A stretch of 62,249 nucleotides of DNA, from assembly GCA_943704425.1 (NCBI GenBank), contig CALSCP010001653.1, positions 1-62,249 of the forward strand. Direction: 5' to 3'. The DNA is from Ministeria vibrans ATCC 50519 (taxonomy: Eukaryota; Opisthokonta; Filasterea). The translations under genes were made by a program, and so were the position numbers. Each line of letters begins with the position of its first letter. The stretch's first letter is position 1. Under the pieces are notes generated by a model, which did no database searches, was not told where the DNA came from, and was given only the letters and a program-made list of their open reading frames with translations. Positions 1 to 11,617 of the stretch are shown one piece after another.

Positions 1-102
<102 letters not shown>

Positions 103-134
103 CTCTTTTTTTTTGCTTTCATTCCACTCGATAG

Positions 135-3100
135 GCGTTTGATAAGAAAACAGGCAAGACGGTGGCCGTTAAGAAGATCAAAACATGCGGCAAAGTAAGA
201 CAAGAGACATTTCGTTCGCCATCCGACTCCCTCGTCTGCTTTGCCCTCTTGCAGCCCGGAAGCGAAGAGGCTGTCCGACGCGAAATACATCTGCTGAAGA
301 GTCTTCAGCATCCAAACATCCTTGAGGTAGGTGGTGCGGCCTCACGCGAGCCAGCAGCGCTGTCAATTCAACAGCCATTTGAAATAGTGCGTCTCGCAAT
401 CTTAATAATACTTATTATTGTATTTTCTCTGTGGTAGTACCTCAGCTCGGAAACTCACAGCGGCTTTCTGTACATTTTCCTTGAGTATATGGAAAACGGC
501 TCGCTGGAGACGCTCTGCAAGAATTTTGGTACCCTGCCTGAGTCGCTGATCGCCGTCTATATGACGCAGGTGCTTGAGGGACTTGTCTACCTTCACCACG
601 AGGGTGTTATCCACCGCGACATCAAAGGTGCCAATTTGCTTACTACCAAGGAAGGAGTTCTCAAGCTGGCAGACTTTGGCGTCGCCTCGGAGTTGGCGGA
701 CATCGATCCCGAAGCGGTCGCCGGAACGCCACTATGGATGGCGCCCGAAATCATTGAAATGCGCGGCGCCTCAACTGCCTCCGACATTTGGAGTGTGGGC
801 TGCACCATTATTGAGCTGAGTACTGGTTCTCCACCCTACGCTGGTCTGGTGCGTGAGAATGCTCTCATTCGTATTGTGCAAGACCCTCACCCGCCACTGC
901 CCGACACAATCAGCCGTCGTCTGCGTCACTTCCTCTCGCTCTGCTTCCAAAAGGATCCCGCCTTGCGCAGCTCGGCGCGTCGTCTTTTGCAACACGCCTG
1001 GATTCAGGCTCATCGTACCGCCGCCACAATCAACACATCCACGTCTTCCGCCACTTCCACCGCACCGACTCACAACCACAGTGGAGGCGCAACTTCCCAC
1101 ACGCGTGTCCCACCCTCAGCGACAAAACGCCCGGCACCTCTCACCACACATCGTCCCGATAGTGTGCTCTTTGAAGACGCTGTTGCGACTATTCGCTCGC
1201 ACAAACAACTCGTGAACCGTGCTGTGGAACGCTCTGTGCGCGCCTCGGGCGATCCCAGCTCCCCCGGGAAACAACAACACAGTCCTATCACCGGTCAGCC
1301 GCAATCGTCCCTTTCCGTCCCATCTTCCTCCGCCTCGTCTTCGGTCGCGCGCGGTGGTGTCCCACCATCGTTGAATGTTGCAAGCACCGACGACCTCAAC
1401 GTCGATGCCGATCAGCTCATTGTGTACTACGCGACGCGTGGTCGTACACGAGATTACTCTCCCGCAGCCGCTGCACGTCGCCAAGCCAATGCACGCGCAG
1501 ACCTTCGCGCCCGAGCCAAAGGAGGTGTCCCGCCCTCTGCCGTGGCTGCTGTCGTGTCACCCCCGGCCGCATCGTCCCTCTCACCCATTGCCGCACAGGC
1601 GCTCACGAACCGCACCTCACAGCAACATCACCAACAACAAGGAATGGCACAGTCACCGTCCCGTCGTCTTGTGCCCGACAAAGAGGAAGACCCAAACGAG
1701 GGACTTGTGGGTGATCTTGACGTCTCGGTTCTTTCAACGGGAACCCCTTCCTTGTCATACGACCACACACACGCACAAAGCAAACCCACGCACCGCACAC
1801 CCCAACAACAAAAATCTGCACCACCATCCCATCAAATCCACCACCACCCCAAACAACAACAGCAACAACAGCAGTCAATACGACAACCGCAGCCCTCGGT
1901 ACACTCACACCCTCGTCCGCCTTCACTTCAACATCAACCGCATCCCTCTGTTTCTTCTTCTCGGTCGCGTCTCTCCATCCAGAGCCTCGACAGGTTCTGC
2001 GACAACGACGAAGATGACTTCTCCAATAGTTTTGCCGAGTTGCCCGACCATTTCAACTTTGCGCCTACTGCCTCTCCAATTGCTGTCATGCCGGGAAACC
2101 GTCCCATCAGCACGTTTGACAGTGTTAGTTCGACAACCGACAAGCACGCAAGCGGTTCACACGGCAGCAGCAGCGGCAGCCACAGTCCACGCGTGTCCGT
2201 GCACAAGGCAGCTCAAATGGCCGCGCAGGCGAGCCCAAGCCGACTCTCCAGTCAACAGTTTGAAAAGGTGCGCGCTGATCTTGCTGGCAATCTTGCAGCC
2301 GACTTTGCCATTGTTGACGACGCCGATGATGTCAGCAACGAGCGCGACGAGGACGGGGCGATGCGACTTCACCGTCAGCTGGCAGAGCAAAAGCGCAATC
2401 GACGTCGCGTCCCGACCCAAGGCAGCGGCGGCTCTCCTCGTACCACGTCAGGGCGCACTCCCACCATCTCATCGACGGATCAGCGGGGTAACAACAGCAG
2501 TGGCAGGAACAGCAGCACCACGAGTAGTGCTAGTGGTAATAGTGCGCACTTTCGTGTGCCACTGGACGAGTCCAACGAGGACGAGTCGACCTTCCAAGTG
2601 TCCGAGGTGGCGCGTGGACGTGTTGTGGAGCAAATGATGACGGCTCTTAAGCAGGTCAAAGCAGCTATATTGTGCGGAAGGTCGGCGGTGGAAGAGGAAG
2701 ACGGTGAGGGCAAGCAACAGTGCGTGTCGTCGGCAACCAAGTCGTGTTTGGCCCTGGCTGCCATGCTTGCCGACCTACCCGATGCCAAGTGTGATTTCTT
2801 TGCTCGTTGTCGAGGCATTCAGTTTGTTGCGCTATTGGAACATGCGACTGTGGATGCGCCTCTGACCGAAGCCGTGTTGCGACTGCTCAACGAACTGGTA
2901 CACAACAACGCACCGATTCTCGAGACACTCTGTACGCTCGGTCTGCTCTCCCGTGTCGCCGCTCTATGTCACCGCTGTGCTCAGCCGTCCAGTGACTCTG
3001 CTACCCTCTCGCGTGTTGCCGTTGAGCTCGCGCGTCTGCTGCACCATGCCTGTCTCGGACCACCCGTTGTGGCTCGTCTCGCTCTTGCTACGGACCTGTT

Positions 3101-4541
3101 TGTGTCGCTGCGCGACCTCCTCTGCTCGTCGCCTGACGACGACGCTACCTCGATGGAACTTGTTCGTCTTGTGAGTGAGACGGTCTGGAGTATGTTTGAG
3201 CAAGGGTGCGCGCGTGTATTGACATTGCACGACGGCAAGGCACCGTCTACGCTAAGTTTGTTGACGTTGTGCAAAGATGATATGTGCGAGGCGCTTGTGA
3301 ATTGTCCTCGACTACTCGAGACGTTGATGCACGCCATTGGTCGCGCTGCCACTCACTGTGACTGGCACACCACCTCAACATTGATTCAGCTCAGCAAGAG
3401 TCTGAGTATGTCAACGTCGCTAATTAAGGTTGCGTTGAGCACGCGCGCGTCACTTGACGGACTATTGCGTGCTCTTACGAGTGTGGTGAGTTCCGTTGAT
3501 GGCTCGCACCTGACGGGTCTGTTGCGCACACTGACCAATCTCGCGTGGGATGCAGATGCCGTCAACGCAATGGAACGTGCCCAAGTGCACACGGCCGAGC
3601 GACTAGTGGGTCTTTTGCAGCATCTTGTGACACAGCCACTGCCCCGCGACGCCTCTAAGGCGCGCAGTGGAGGTCGAAGTCGCGAGATGCAAGTGCAGCT
3701 ACTAAACACTCTTTACTTTTACACACGCGTCTCGCGTGACCGTCAATTGGAGGTGGTGCGCGTTGCAGATGCCGTGCCGCTACTGGCGAGCTTTGTTTGC
3801 ACTCTGCGCAAGACAGGCGGCGCAGCTGGCTTGGCGACACTGAGCGGCAGTGGTGACTCGGGTGGGTCCTTGACGGTCGCACCTCAGGCACAGTTTGCCA
3901 TGTCAATACTTTGCGATGCAGTGATGGCGGGCAGTGAGGCCCGAGCTATTCTGCTGCGTTGTGGACTTGTCGATGTGTTTGTGTCGTTGATGGACCAAAC
4001 GGCATGGCAAGTACAGGTACTGGAGGCTCTGGGCTCGTGGCTGGCCGAGGAGCGCTCCGGCATGCAGTCTGATAGACGTGGGAGTGATGAGAGTGCCGCT
4101 GTGGAGAGTGTGCTTTATGCACAACGCGAGGTGTTTATTGAGCATGTGGTGCGTTTGGTAAGTTTGACTACGCGACCACTGCAACAGGAGGAGGAGGAGG
4201 AGACGAAGAAGAGTGGAACGGTGACGAGTCGCTCTCTGCCCGAGATTGAACGGATTCTCTTGGCCCTTGCGCGTCTCCTCTCGTCCGGTACACGTCTAGC
4301 ACTCGCACTTGCGCTCAGTGCAAACGAGCAGCCTCTGCTCAACGAATCGCTCGCGGCGCCACTGCTTCACCCGCGTTTGCACCTCAAACCCAGTGCGCGT
4401 ATTGCCCTTCTGCGACTCATCGAGGCACTCCATCGCCAGTCTCTGCCTCCCCTCCTACGCACTGCCCTTGCCCACACATCCACCGCCGATCCTTCTGTGC
4501 TCGTGCGTCGTTTTGCCCTTCGTCTTGTACCCGAGCAGTGA
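135..4541 (+). CDS. MAP3K-epsilon / Cdc7 / SepA-like protein kinase with C-terminal ARM/HEAT-like region (5' partial)
   Basis: Visible exons are 135-194, 255-326 and 438-4541, all phase 0, giving about 1411 residues. The start and most of the glycine loop are upstream of the window. The first exon carries the ATP-binding lysine (TVAVKKI). The large exon has the [10 protein letters not shown] catalytic loop, DFG, and [11 protein letters not shown], which is the STE-type activation segment. The kinase ends near 1010. A long Ser/Thr/Gln/His-rich linker follows, and from about 2600 to the stop there is an alpha-helical, leucine-rich region resembling armadillo/HEAT repeats. Kinase first and ARM-like repeats last is the architecture of S. 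pombe Cdc7, Dictyostelium SepA and plant MAP3K-epsilon, which act in septation/cytokinesis signalling. The family call is firm; the pathway role is inferred. The preceding intron carries CT/CA repeats. Confidence 0.88.
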
Positions 4542-4631
4542 AAAGTAGAATAGTGTAAAGAAGAAGATTATTATGTTATTGATTTATTGATACAGTCTCT
4601 GTTGATTTTCCCCCGCCACCGCCGCCCCCTT

Positions 4632-5012
4632 TTATCTGCAACAATCAAACTGACTGCGGCTACGACGAGGCTCTGAGTGATGTCTGTGAATGTGTATCTC
4701 CTCGTCGGCAGCGGCACGAGGGATGTGGCCCCAGCGCAGCGCAGCCTTGCAACCCGGATCCAGTCGCTCCGACGACACAATCTGGTCGGAGTGGTACATC
4801 CAAAAGTGCCCGTTGTTGCTTGCTTGTAAACAGCTGCAGCATGGTGCCACCACATGATAGCCCACAACATTTCCGCTACGAAAAGACATATATAATATTA
4901 GTACATACATTTTGTCAGCTCGAAGGCATCGTACCATGTGAGACAGGCCACATCGCGGATGCGACAGCTACAATTCCGTGTCAAGTATTCTTCACCAAGA
5001 AGATGCACGGCA
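4632..5012 (-). CDS. FAM72-family protein (C-terminal two exons; N-terminus not found)
   Basis: Exons 4935-5012 and 4632-4875 (minus strand) are joined by a 59-base GT-AG intron and encode about 106 residues to the stop. The translation aligns with animal FAM72 as I recall it: CSCRIRDVACL then CGNVVGYHVVAPC, then NNGHFWMYHS and LRWGHIP, including the paired cysteines expected to bind a metal. The intron splits the Cys codon in front of GNVVGYH. The first part of the family (another Cys pair) must lie upstream, beyond the GA repeat at 5066-5160, but no convincing exon was found there; an exon ending near 5315 would fit in phase but shows no homology. Human FAM72 is a small cell-cycle-linked protein that binds UNG2; the role here is unknown. 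The gene runs convergently into the kinase gene 90 bases away. Confidence 0.8.
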
Positions 5013-5058
5013 CTGCAAGTGACACCACGACGGGGAAGACGAGCGCGGGCGCGTGTGT

Positions 5059-5065
<7 letters not shown>

Positions 5066-5152
<87 letters not shown>

Positions 5153-5290
5153 GGAGGGAGAAACAAAGTGATAGAGAGAGAGAAACAAAGTGATAGAGAG
5201 AGAGAAACAAAGTGATAGAGAGAGAGAAACAAAGTGATAGAGAGAGAGAAACAAAGTGATAGCGAGAGAGAAACAAAGTGATAGAGAGAG
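5066..5290. repeat. (GA)n tract plus six-copy 22-bp minisatellite
   Basis: A pure GA run covers about 5066-5150. It is followed by six head-to-tail copies of a 22-base unit with the core aaacaaagtgatagag, starting at 5161, 5183, 5205, 5227, 5249 and 5271; the fifth copy has one substitution. The block lies between the FAM72 exons (minus) and the first recognisable oxygenase exon (plus), so it is an intron or 5' spacer of one or both genes. The same core recurs elsewhere in the window. Confidence 0.95.
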
Positions 5291-5369
5291 AAAGAATTGG
5301 AGAGTGAGCGGAGTGCGAGATTTTACTCTTCTCGCTTGTCCCTGATGGCTTGATGTTGTGCAGGAGCGC

Positions 5370-6653
5370 ATGGGAGCATGGCCCAACTACCAGTTTCACA
5401 TTCACCAGTGCTCAGGGACCTTTCGCGACCTCGAGGCTCTCACGCCGACTCTCAAGGTTCTGTACACTATCACTGATGTGTCGTGTTATTTTTGCTCATT
5501 GCCGTCGACGTTCTTAGTTTGTTTCGAAAATGCTCAACTCAACGGCCGTTCGCAACGTGATGGGTAAGGAAACACCGCGAAAGAAGTCGAAGTGAGTGTT
5601 GAATGAAGGCGTTCACAGAAAAACTTGTCAATGCGGATCTGGGCGGTCCCCTGAGTGCGGTAAGATGTGGCCGTCATTCTTGACTTACACTATGCTCACC
5701 CTTTTGTCTTCTCTGTTTTATAGATTTACTCATGGATGAAGGTATAGAAATTAGCATTGTCACTAGAGTATTCCAGCTCACCCCACTCTCCACCGCATTC
5801 TCTAACTCTCTCTCTGCTACAATTACCACGCACATTTAACGACATACAGAACAACAATTACATTGTGGGGCACAACGACAACTCGGGCAGCATGGAGCGC
5901 GGTCACCGTCGCCTGGCGTTTGTTCTACAGCTGAGCAAGAACTGGAATCCCGCGTGGGGAGGCGACTTTGTCTGGAGCAGAACATCCTCAGTCAGTGAAC
6001 ACGGAGGGTGTGTGTGTGTGTATGTTCGAGTGGGATCTGATCTACCCGCCGTCTCTTCTTTCTCTCGGCTAGATTATCAATGCTGGTTTTAACCGGCTTT
6101 TGTTGTTTGATGTGAACCGCTTCTCAGAACATGTCGTCACGCCGGTGTACCATGGCGTAAGCCTACAAATACCTCACATAGGCATTCTCTCTCTCTCACT
6201 TGTTACCTCACACACACACACACACACGTTGTTACTTTCTCTCTATCTATGACTTACTTTTTTTTGTCTTGGTGTGTCTCTTGTTATTGTTATTGTTGTT
6301 GTTGTTCTCTCCCTGATCATCTTTTTTTGTTTTTCTTAGGCTGATACGTCAATTCGCAGACTCGCAATGAGTGGTTGGTACACCACAGTAGATCCCGAAG
6401 AAGTTGCTCTTCTCAACACAGTACCAACACACCCACAAAGCAAAAAAAAAACGAGAGAGGAGCACAAAGTACTCACACACTCTTCCTTATTCTATTTCCC
6501 TTCTAGCGACCTGACCTGCGTGTGCTCACTGAGGCGGAGGGCTCTGGCATCACCGTGTCTGGCCGCTCGTGCATGCTCGTCTCTGAGGCCCCTGAGCGCG
6601 ATTGCGTAAACTTTTTCCAGACGGCTGCGGAAGACTTTGATAATTCTGACTGA
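5370..6653 (+). CDS. 2-oxoglutarate/Fe(II)-dependent oxygenase (prolyl-4-hydroxylase-like)
   Basis: Model: exons 5370-5456, 5518-5563, 5619-5659, 5724-5741, 5850-5990, 6073-6156, 6340-6420 and 6507-6653, about 214 residues, with all phases matching. Family signs are the iron-binding HxD (GHNDNSGSM), RRLAFVLQLSKNW and WGGDFVW, then FNRLLLFDV, the distal histidine in SEHVVTPV, and the 2OG-binding arginine in RRLAMSGWY. This order is typical of the double-stranded beta-helix of OFD1/Tpa1-like prolyl hydroxylases and SM-20-like enzymes. These proteins hydroxylate a protein side chain; the target here is unknown. One exon is only 18 bases. The start at 5370 is the first in-frame ATG after the GA block; an acceptor-like tgcag at 5359-5363 leaves room for an earlier exon, and family members usually have more N-terminal sequence, so the 5' end is uncertain. 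Confidence 0.82.
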
Positions 6654-6699
6654 TAATAAAAGAAAGATGTGTTTTTTTTTTCTTTACTGCCGGCGGTTC

Positions 6700-7669
6700 T
6701 CACTGGAAGCACTGAGGAGGCGGCACAAACACGTTGGGGTTGACGATGCCAAGGGCGACATCGAAAAAGGACGCAAGGAGGTAGCCAAACTGCTTTGAGA
6801 AGAGCTGGCTCGACACCGGCAAGCAGCCTAGGTGAGAGAGAGAAACAAATTAGTGGTGATGAAAGAGAGAGAGAGAGAAGGAACGGAGAGAGAAAGCGTA
6901 ACAAATTGATAGAAGAGAGTGTAACAAAGTGATAGAAGAGAGCATAACAAATTGATAGAAAGAGATGGTAACAAAGTGATAGAAAGAGATGGTAACAAAT
7001 TGATAGAAAGAGATGGTAACAAATTGATAGAAAGAGTCATTGATAGAGTGTGTTAGAGAGTGTAGAGAGAGTCACAAAGTGACAGAGTGATCGAAAGTAA
7101 CACTCACCCTTTGAGGTGACAGAGCCCATCCACTCGCCAACGTTGGGAATGGCTCCCTGCCAGTTGTCGATGTTGACGCCCTCGCCGAGGATGCCCGAGT
7201 CGCCGATGGAGGCGGTGTTGAGGAAGGTCGCATTTTGAGGGATTCCGGCGGGAATAAACGGAATGTTCAGCTCGTAGACGGTGCACTTGTGCGTGTGCAG
7301 ATCAATCACGTACTCGCGCTTCTCCTCGTACAGCTGGATGACCTCCAGGTGAACCGTTTTGTGCGACGTTTCGAAAATCTACCGTACAAATAAATTCGAT
7401 GACACAAACTGAAAAACGCCTCTCGCTTACGTCCTCGCGAATCCAGATACGCTTGTTGGTAAAGTCATAGGCGTACTTGCCATACAGCGAACCATGGGTC
7501 GGCGACACTTCCGAGATCTGCGCCGAAAAGGCGTTTGGGGACACTGAAGCAAATTCAGTCAGAATCCACAATCTCACACGACAAAGGACGCGTTTTGCTT
7601 ACCGCACGAGTGGGGTGTCTGAGCCAGAGCAGTGGCCGCAAGGGCAACGACGAGCAAAAGAGTCTTCAT
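6700..7669 (-). CDS. Ependymin-related secreted protein
   Basis: Exons 7603-7669, 7431-7543, 7108-7378 and 6700-6827 (minus strand) join in phase to a 192-residue protein. It starts with a clear signal peptide (MKTLLLVVALAATALA) and ends PPPQCFQ. Features fitting the ependymin/MERP family are an early Cys (HSC), GKYAYDFTNKRIWI, a central THKC, and late Cys residues in SKGCLPV and QCF, all spaced as in EPDR1-like proteins. These fold as a lipid-binding beta-sandwich secreted to the extracellular space or lysosome. The substrate here is unknown. The gene converges on the oxygenase, with only 46 bases between stop codons. Its third intron holds the 6840-7085 minisatellite. Confidence 0.8.
6836..7085. 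repeat. Intronic minisatellite related to the aacaaagtgatag unit
   Basis: Imperfect tandem units of about 19-25 bases with cores such as aacaaattgatagaaagag and aacaaagtgatag fill most of the last ependymin-gene intron (6828-7107). They are clearly related to the 5161-5290 array but more diverged. Confidence 0.9.
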
Positions 7670-8019
7670 AATGAAATTATTGTCAAAACAAACTCAAAAG
7701 TTAGTGAAAAGTAGGAAAGTCAAAACAACATAATTATTTCTTGATTAGAACTTAGTGACAACCTAACTTGAGTAACTACCTTAGTTGAGAGCTAGTTCTT
7801 TTTGATTGGAGCAGTCAGCGGTGCGCTGCTCCCTGCCATTGGATACGCCAATACTTTTTTTTGCTTCTCGAGACTCGCAGTGACACATTACTTTACATGT
7901 TGTTCAAAAGTTCTTCGTTAAAAGAGAAGAAACAAGAATGCAGACAAAAAGTCATCAAACTGGAACAATTAGATTTTATATTCGCTCTCTTTCTCTCTCT
8001 CTCTTTCTCTTTCTCTCTT
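7670..8019. other. Intergenic spacer between ependymin-like start and nurim stop
   Basis: AT-rich sequence with no credible exon on either strand. It should hold the promoter of the ependymin-like gene (reading left) and the 3' end of nurim, whose transcript passes straight into a GA-rich purine run (8019 down to about 7984). Confidence 0.6.
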
Positions 8020-8854
8020 TCACAAATTCGATGTCAACTGGTTCCGTTTGTTGCCCAACTGCTCACCCACATAGTGAACATCCTCCATCTCAAGCGCACT
8101 GCCCACCACGGAATACAACAGGAAGCTACACACAGACGACGCAAAACACATAGTCAGTATATCACATCGTACATTGCCGCATGTTGCATTGTATGTACGA
8201 GAGGGCCATGAGCGCGCGATCGGCCGAAAGAGTCGGCACAGCCAGAAGAATGAGCAGCGGAGCAATCACAATGGGATGACGGAAGCGCGCAAAGAGCGTC
8301 TGGGCGCGCTCAGACTTGTACTCGTTGGGCAACGAGTGCCCAATCGACAGATAGTACACCTGCTTGGGACCCAACAGATCAAGATGGTCCAGTGCAATGG
8401 CACTCGCTGCAACCGAAATCCACGACAAGAAGTGCACTGCCGATAGCGCCATGTACAGTCGCGGGTGGGAGGCTGACGACAACGACACAAGATTGTAGCC
8501 GGGAACAAGAGGTCGGTAGTACTGAATCAGTGCCTAAAGAGACCAGACCATAAGCAAACGTCAGAAGCATCTCCTTCTGGCGGCACGCGCGTTCATACCT
8601 GCAGACAAACAGCAGTGCAAAAGGTAAAGGTTGATCGCTCAAGGGATGCGAGCACGGGGTGTTCCAATGGCGCACCGCGATGGTACAATTCTTTGAACCA
8701 CTAAGAAAGACACAGATCAATCCAAAAAGGTGTCCCCGAGTCGGATGCCATACCCGACGCGACATGACTGTGTGTTGCAAGAAGAAGAGACCCAACAACC
8801 CCACGTTAAACTTGATGTTGTCCCAGTCAATGGAGGGCTCTGCGACGTCTGCAA

Positions 8855-8891
<37 letters not shown>

Positions 8892-9148
8892 ACACAATCA
8901 CACAGAGACACAAGACACAATCATTGTTTCAGTTGGCACAAACTCAAAATCAGTCTCACACCTTGCTGAGAATCTTGCGACGCGATAAAGCCATTCGAGT
9001 ACAGATAGACAACCGCCATGAGCATGGTCGTAAGCACACTCACATACGAGGCCTACAAACACGACGCGAAATCTAAAAAAAAACACCACTCGTATTCAAA
9101 TCGTACGAGACTCCAAAGATACGCAATGCCAAACCCGATTCTCGACAT
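8020..9148 (-). CDS. Nurim-like (NRM/NnrU family) multi-pass membrane protein
   Basis: Exons 9107-9148, 8962-9052, 8754-8848, 8599-8700, 8199-8533 and 8020-8125 (minus strand) join in phase to 256 residues. Nurim landmarks are visible in order: LLGLFFLQHTVMSRR, then LERSTFTFCTAVCLQ, then a hydrophobic stretch with HFLSWISVA, FARFRHPIVIAPLLIL and a C-terminal YSVVGSALEMED. The protein is almost wholly hydrophobic, with five to six membrane spans, like animal nurim (262 residues), an inner nuclear membrane protein related to isoprenylcysteine methyltransferases. Bacterial NnrU proteins share the fold, but the LERS and EMED-type motifs resemble nurim more closely. Intron 2 holds a (CA)n repeat. 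The start is the first ATG of a short hydrophobic exon. It is divergent from the TOG gene. Confidence 0.85.
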
Positions 9149-9532
9149 GGCACACAAGTTCACACGTCACAGACTCACAGGGGGTATTCAGTCAACCAAA
9201 GAAACCAAGTTGAAGTGTTGAAATTTGAAAATTGAAATTTTCGAAAAGAGCAACGATCAATCAACGATGTAGTATGGGCGATCCATCTTCTTGTCTCTTG
9301 GCCCTTGCGTCACAGGAGTTAGAACTTAGGAGTAAGGGCCTTGGATTTTCACCACTCAGTCAGTCACTCACTCACTGATTTTGGGGTTGATCTATATGGT
9401 GTCAGTGGCGGAAGTTTTGATTGATGAATAGTTCTCACCTCTCGATTCTCGATTTATTTTGATTTTTCTTATAACTATTCATTTCTGTACATCTCTGATC
9501 TCTCACGGTCTCACGCACATTTTTTTTGCGCA
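9149..9532. promoter_or_regulatory. Divergent promoter region, nurim / TOG
   Basis: 384 bases separate the two start codons. There are no credible exons. A 14-mer, tgattttggggttg, at about 9377-9390 recurs once in the other divergent spacer at about 40123-40136. CT/GA and AT-rich stretches are present but no recognisable TATA box. Promoter function is inferred from gene orientation only. Confidence 0.5.
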
Positions 9533-11582
9533 ATGGCCGACGACGAGTGGAAGTCATTGCCTCTGCAAGAGCGTCTCGTTCACAAGGTACCGTCCACTGA
9601 TGATCCCTTCATCATCAATTGCCGTCTCCTCCCTGCCCTCTCCCTCTCTCTCTCTCTCCCTCCCTCCCTCTCTCCCTCTCCTCCTAACACCATTTATATG
9701 TGCTCCCCCTCTTTCCTTTTTCAAACGTCACATTTCGCGTAATAAACTCAAGTCAGTGTCTGTTTCAAAAAAGAAATTTGAATTTCGACTCGCCGTTTCC
9801 TTACTGATCCATCGCGTCTTTATCTTGTGTTCAGTCGTGGAAATGCCGATCAGAAGCCTACGAAGAGGTTGCCAAACGGTTTGGGCGTATCGACGACCCC
9901 AATAGCGACGAATACACCGACTTTTTGGGCTTGGTGCCGAAATTTGTCGTCGACGCCAACGCCGTGTCGCAGGTACCGCTTGCTGCCTGCTGCACATACA
10001 CACACCCCTCTCCGTATCCCCCTCATCCACTTCCTTCAACTGTGCTGTAGGCCAAGGGCGTTGCAGCGGCTCTGGCCTTTGTGAAAAACGCAGACTGTGT
10101 TTCGCGCATCGCCACGAACATTGTGTCGGGCATTGTCGCCAAATGCCTCAATGCCCGCGCCCAAACCAAGGTATGGTCGTGTCATACGTGTGTCTGTGTA
10201 CTGTTTTTTCCGACTCCTAAACCCCCACACGCTGACTGGTGCGCAGGAGACGGCCGTCGACATTTGCCTTGAACTCGTCGCCGTCTGCGACAAGGACACG
10301 GCCGACGCGGTGATTGCGTCGCTCATGGAGGGCTTTGCCAACAAGCAGCCCAAGATTGTGGCTGCCTCTATTTCCTCCGTGACCCTCATCATTCGCTCAT
10401 TTGGCGTCAAGGGACTGTCGTGCAAGCCGATTCTCTCACAGGTAATGCAAAATATCCCCATGGCAACTTTTTTTTCATTTTTGGTTTTTTGTGTCTTCAA
10501 GATCGCTCCTTTGTGGTCACATAGCGACCCGAACGTGCGAAAGGAGGTCAAGGAGCTGGCAACGGAGTTTGTGCGCTGGTTCGGTCGTATGCTAGTGTCG
10601 ACACATCTCGAGGGAAAGGTGCGCGACCAGCAACTCAAGGAATTCAACGAGCTGGCCGACTCGGCCGAGTCCGAAGGCAAAGCCAAGCCGACGCGGCTGC
10701 GTCGTGGTGAAGAACAGCAGCAGCGACAACAACAGCTACAGTCAGGGCAGCAGCAACAGTCCAGCGAGGCGGATGGCGCCGACCCTGACAACGACAACAA
10801 CGATGACGACGAAGAAGAGCAAGGTGACCCGTGGGACATGCTTGACGGCATTGACTTGCTCGCGCGTCTGCCCGCCTCGTTTCACGAGAACATTGTATCG
10901 AAGAAGTGGCAAGAGCGCAAGGAGGCGGTCGAGCAGCTGGCCCAGGTGTGTGCCAAGAACCCCAAGGTGAACGCCGGCGACTACGGAGAGGTGGTGCAGG
11001 CTCTCAAGAAGGCCTTTGGCGACAGCAACGTGCTCGTTGTCGCATTCGCCGCCAAGTGCGTTGGTGGCATGGCTCAGAGTATGCGCGCCGCTTTTGCGCC
11101 TTTTGCTTCCACTGTTCTTGCCGCTATGCTGAGCAAATTCAAGGAGAAGAAGGCCAACGTGGTGGCGGCGTTGCGAGACGCTGTCGATGCCGTCTTCCGC
11201 TCCGTTGCCGATTTAAGCCCCCTTAGCGAGTATGCGCTCACCGCCATGGCCGACAAGAATCCTCAAATTCGTGCCGAGACCATGCTTTGGCTTGCGCGTG
11301 GCATCCCCACACTGGCACCGGCGCCCAAAGGTCCCACACTCAAGCCACTCAATGCTGCCTTTGTCGGCAACCTCGACAACTCGGCTCCCGAAGTGCGTGA
11401 CGCCGCTGCCCAAGTGCTGGGTGCTGTGCTTGCCCTTGTCGGCGAGCGTCCCATGGGCTCCTACTTGGACTCCATGGACAAGACCAAGGCTGACAAAGTC
11501 CGTGAGTACGCCGAAAAGTGCGCCCCCAAGGCGTCCACCGCAGCGTCTTCCTCCCGTCGCACAGTTGCCAAACCATCAGCAG

Positions 11583-11617
<35 letters not shown>

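Noticed and set aside
1375-2637. 420-codon plus-strand frame overlapping the kinase linker
   Set aside because: Shifted reading of the Ser/Gln-rich linker; no domain, and the kinase frame is open throughout.
4898-5405. Minus-strand frames rich in SLSLSLS and plus frames rich in ERERER
   Set aside because: Pure translation of the GA/CT repeat; any dinucleotide repeat without stops gives such frames.
5300-5405. Possible first FAM72 exon on the minus strand ending near 5315
   Set aside because: Phase would fit, but the encoded residues show no similarity to the FAM72 N-terminus and overlap the oxygenase exon.
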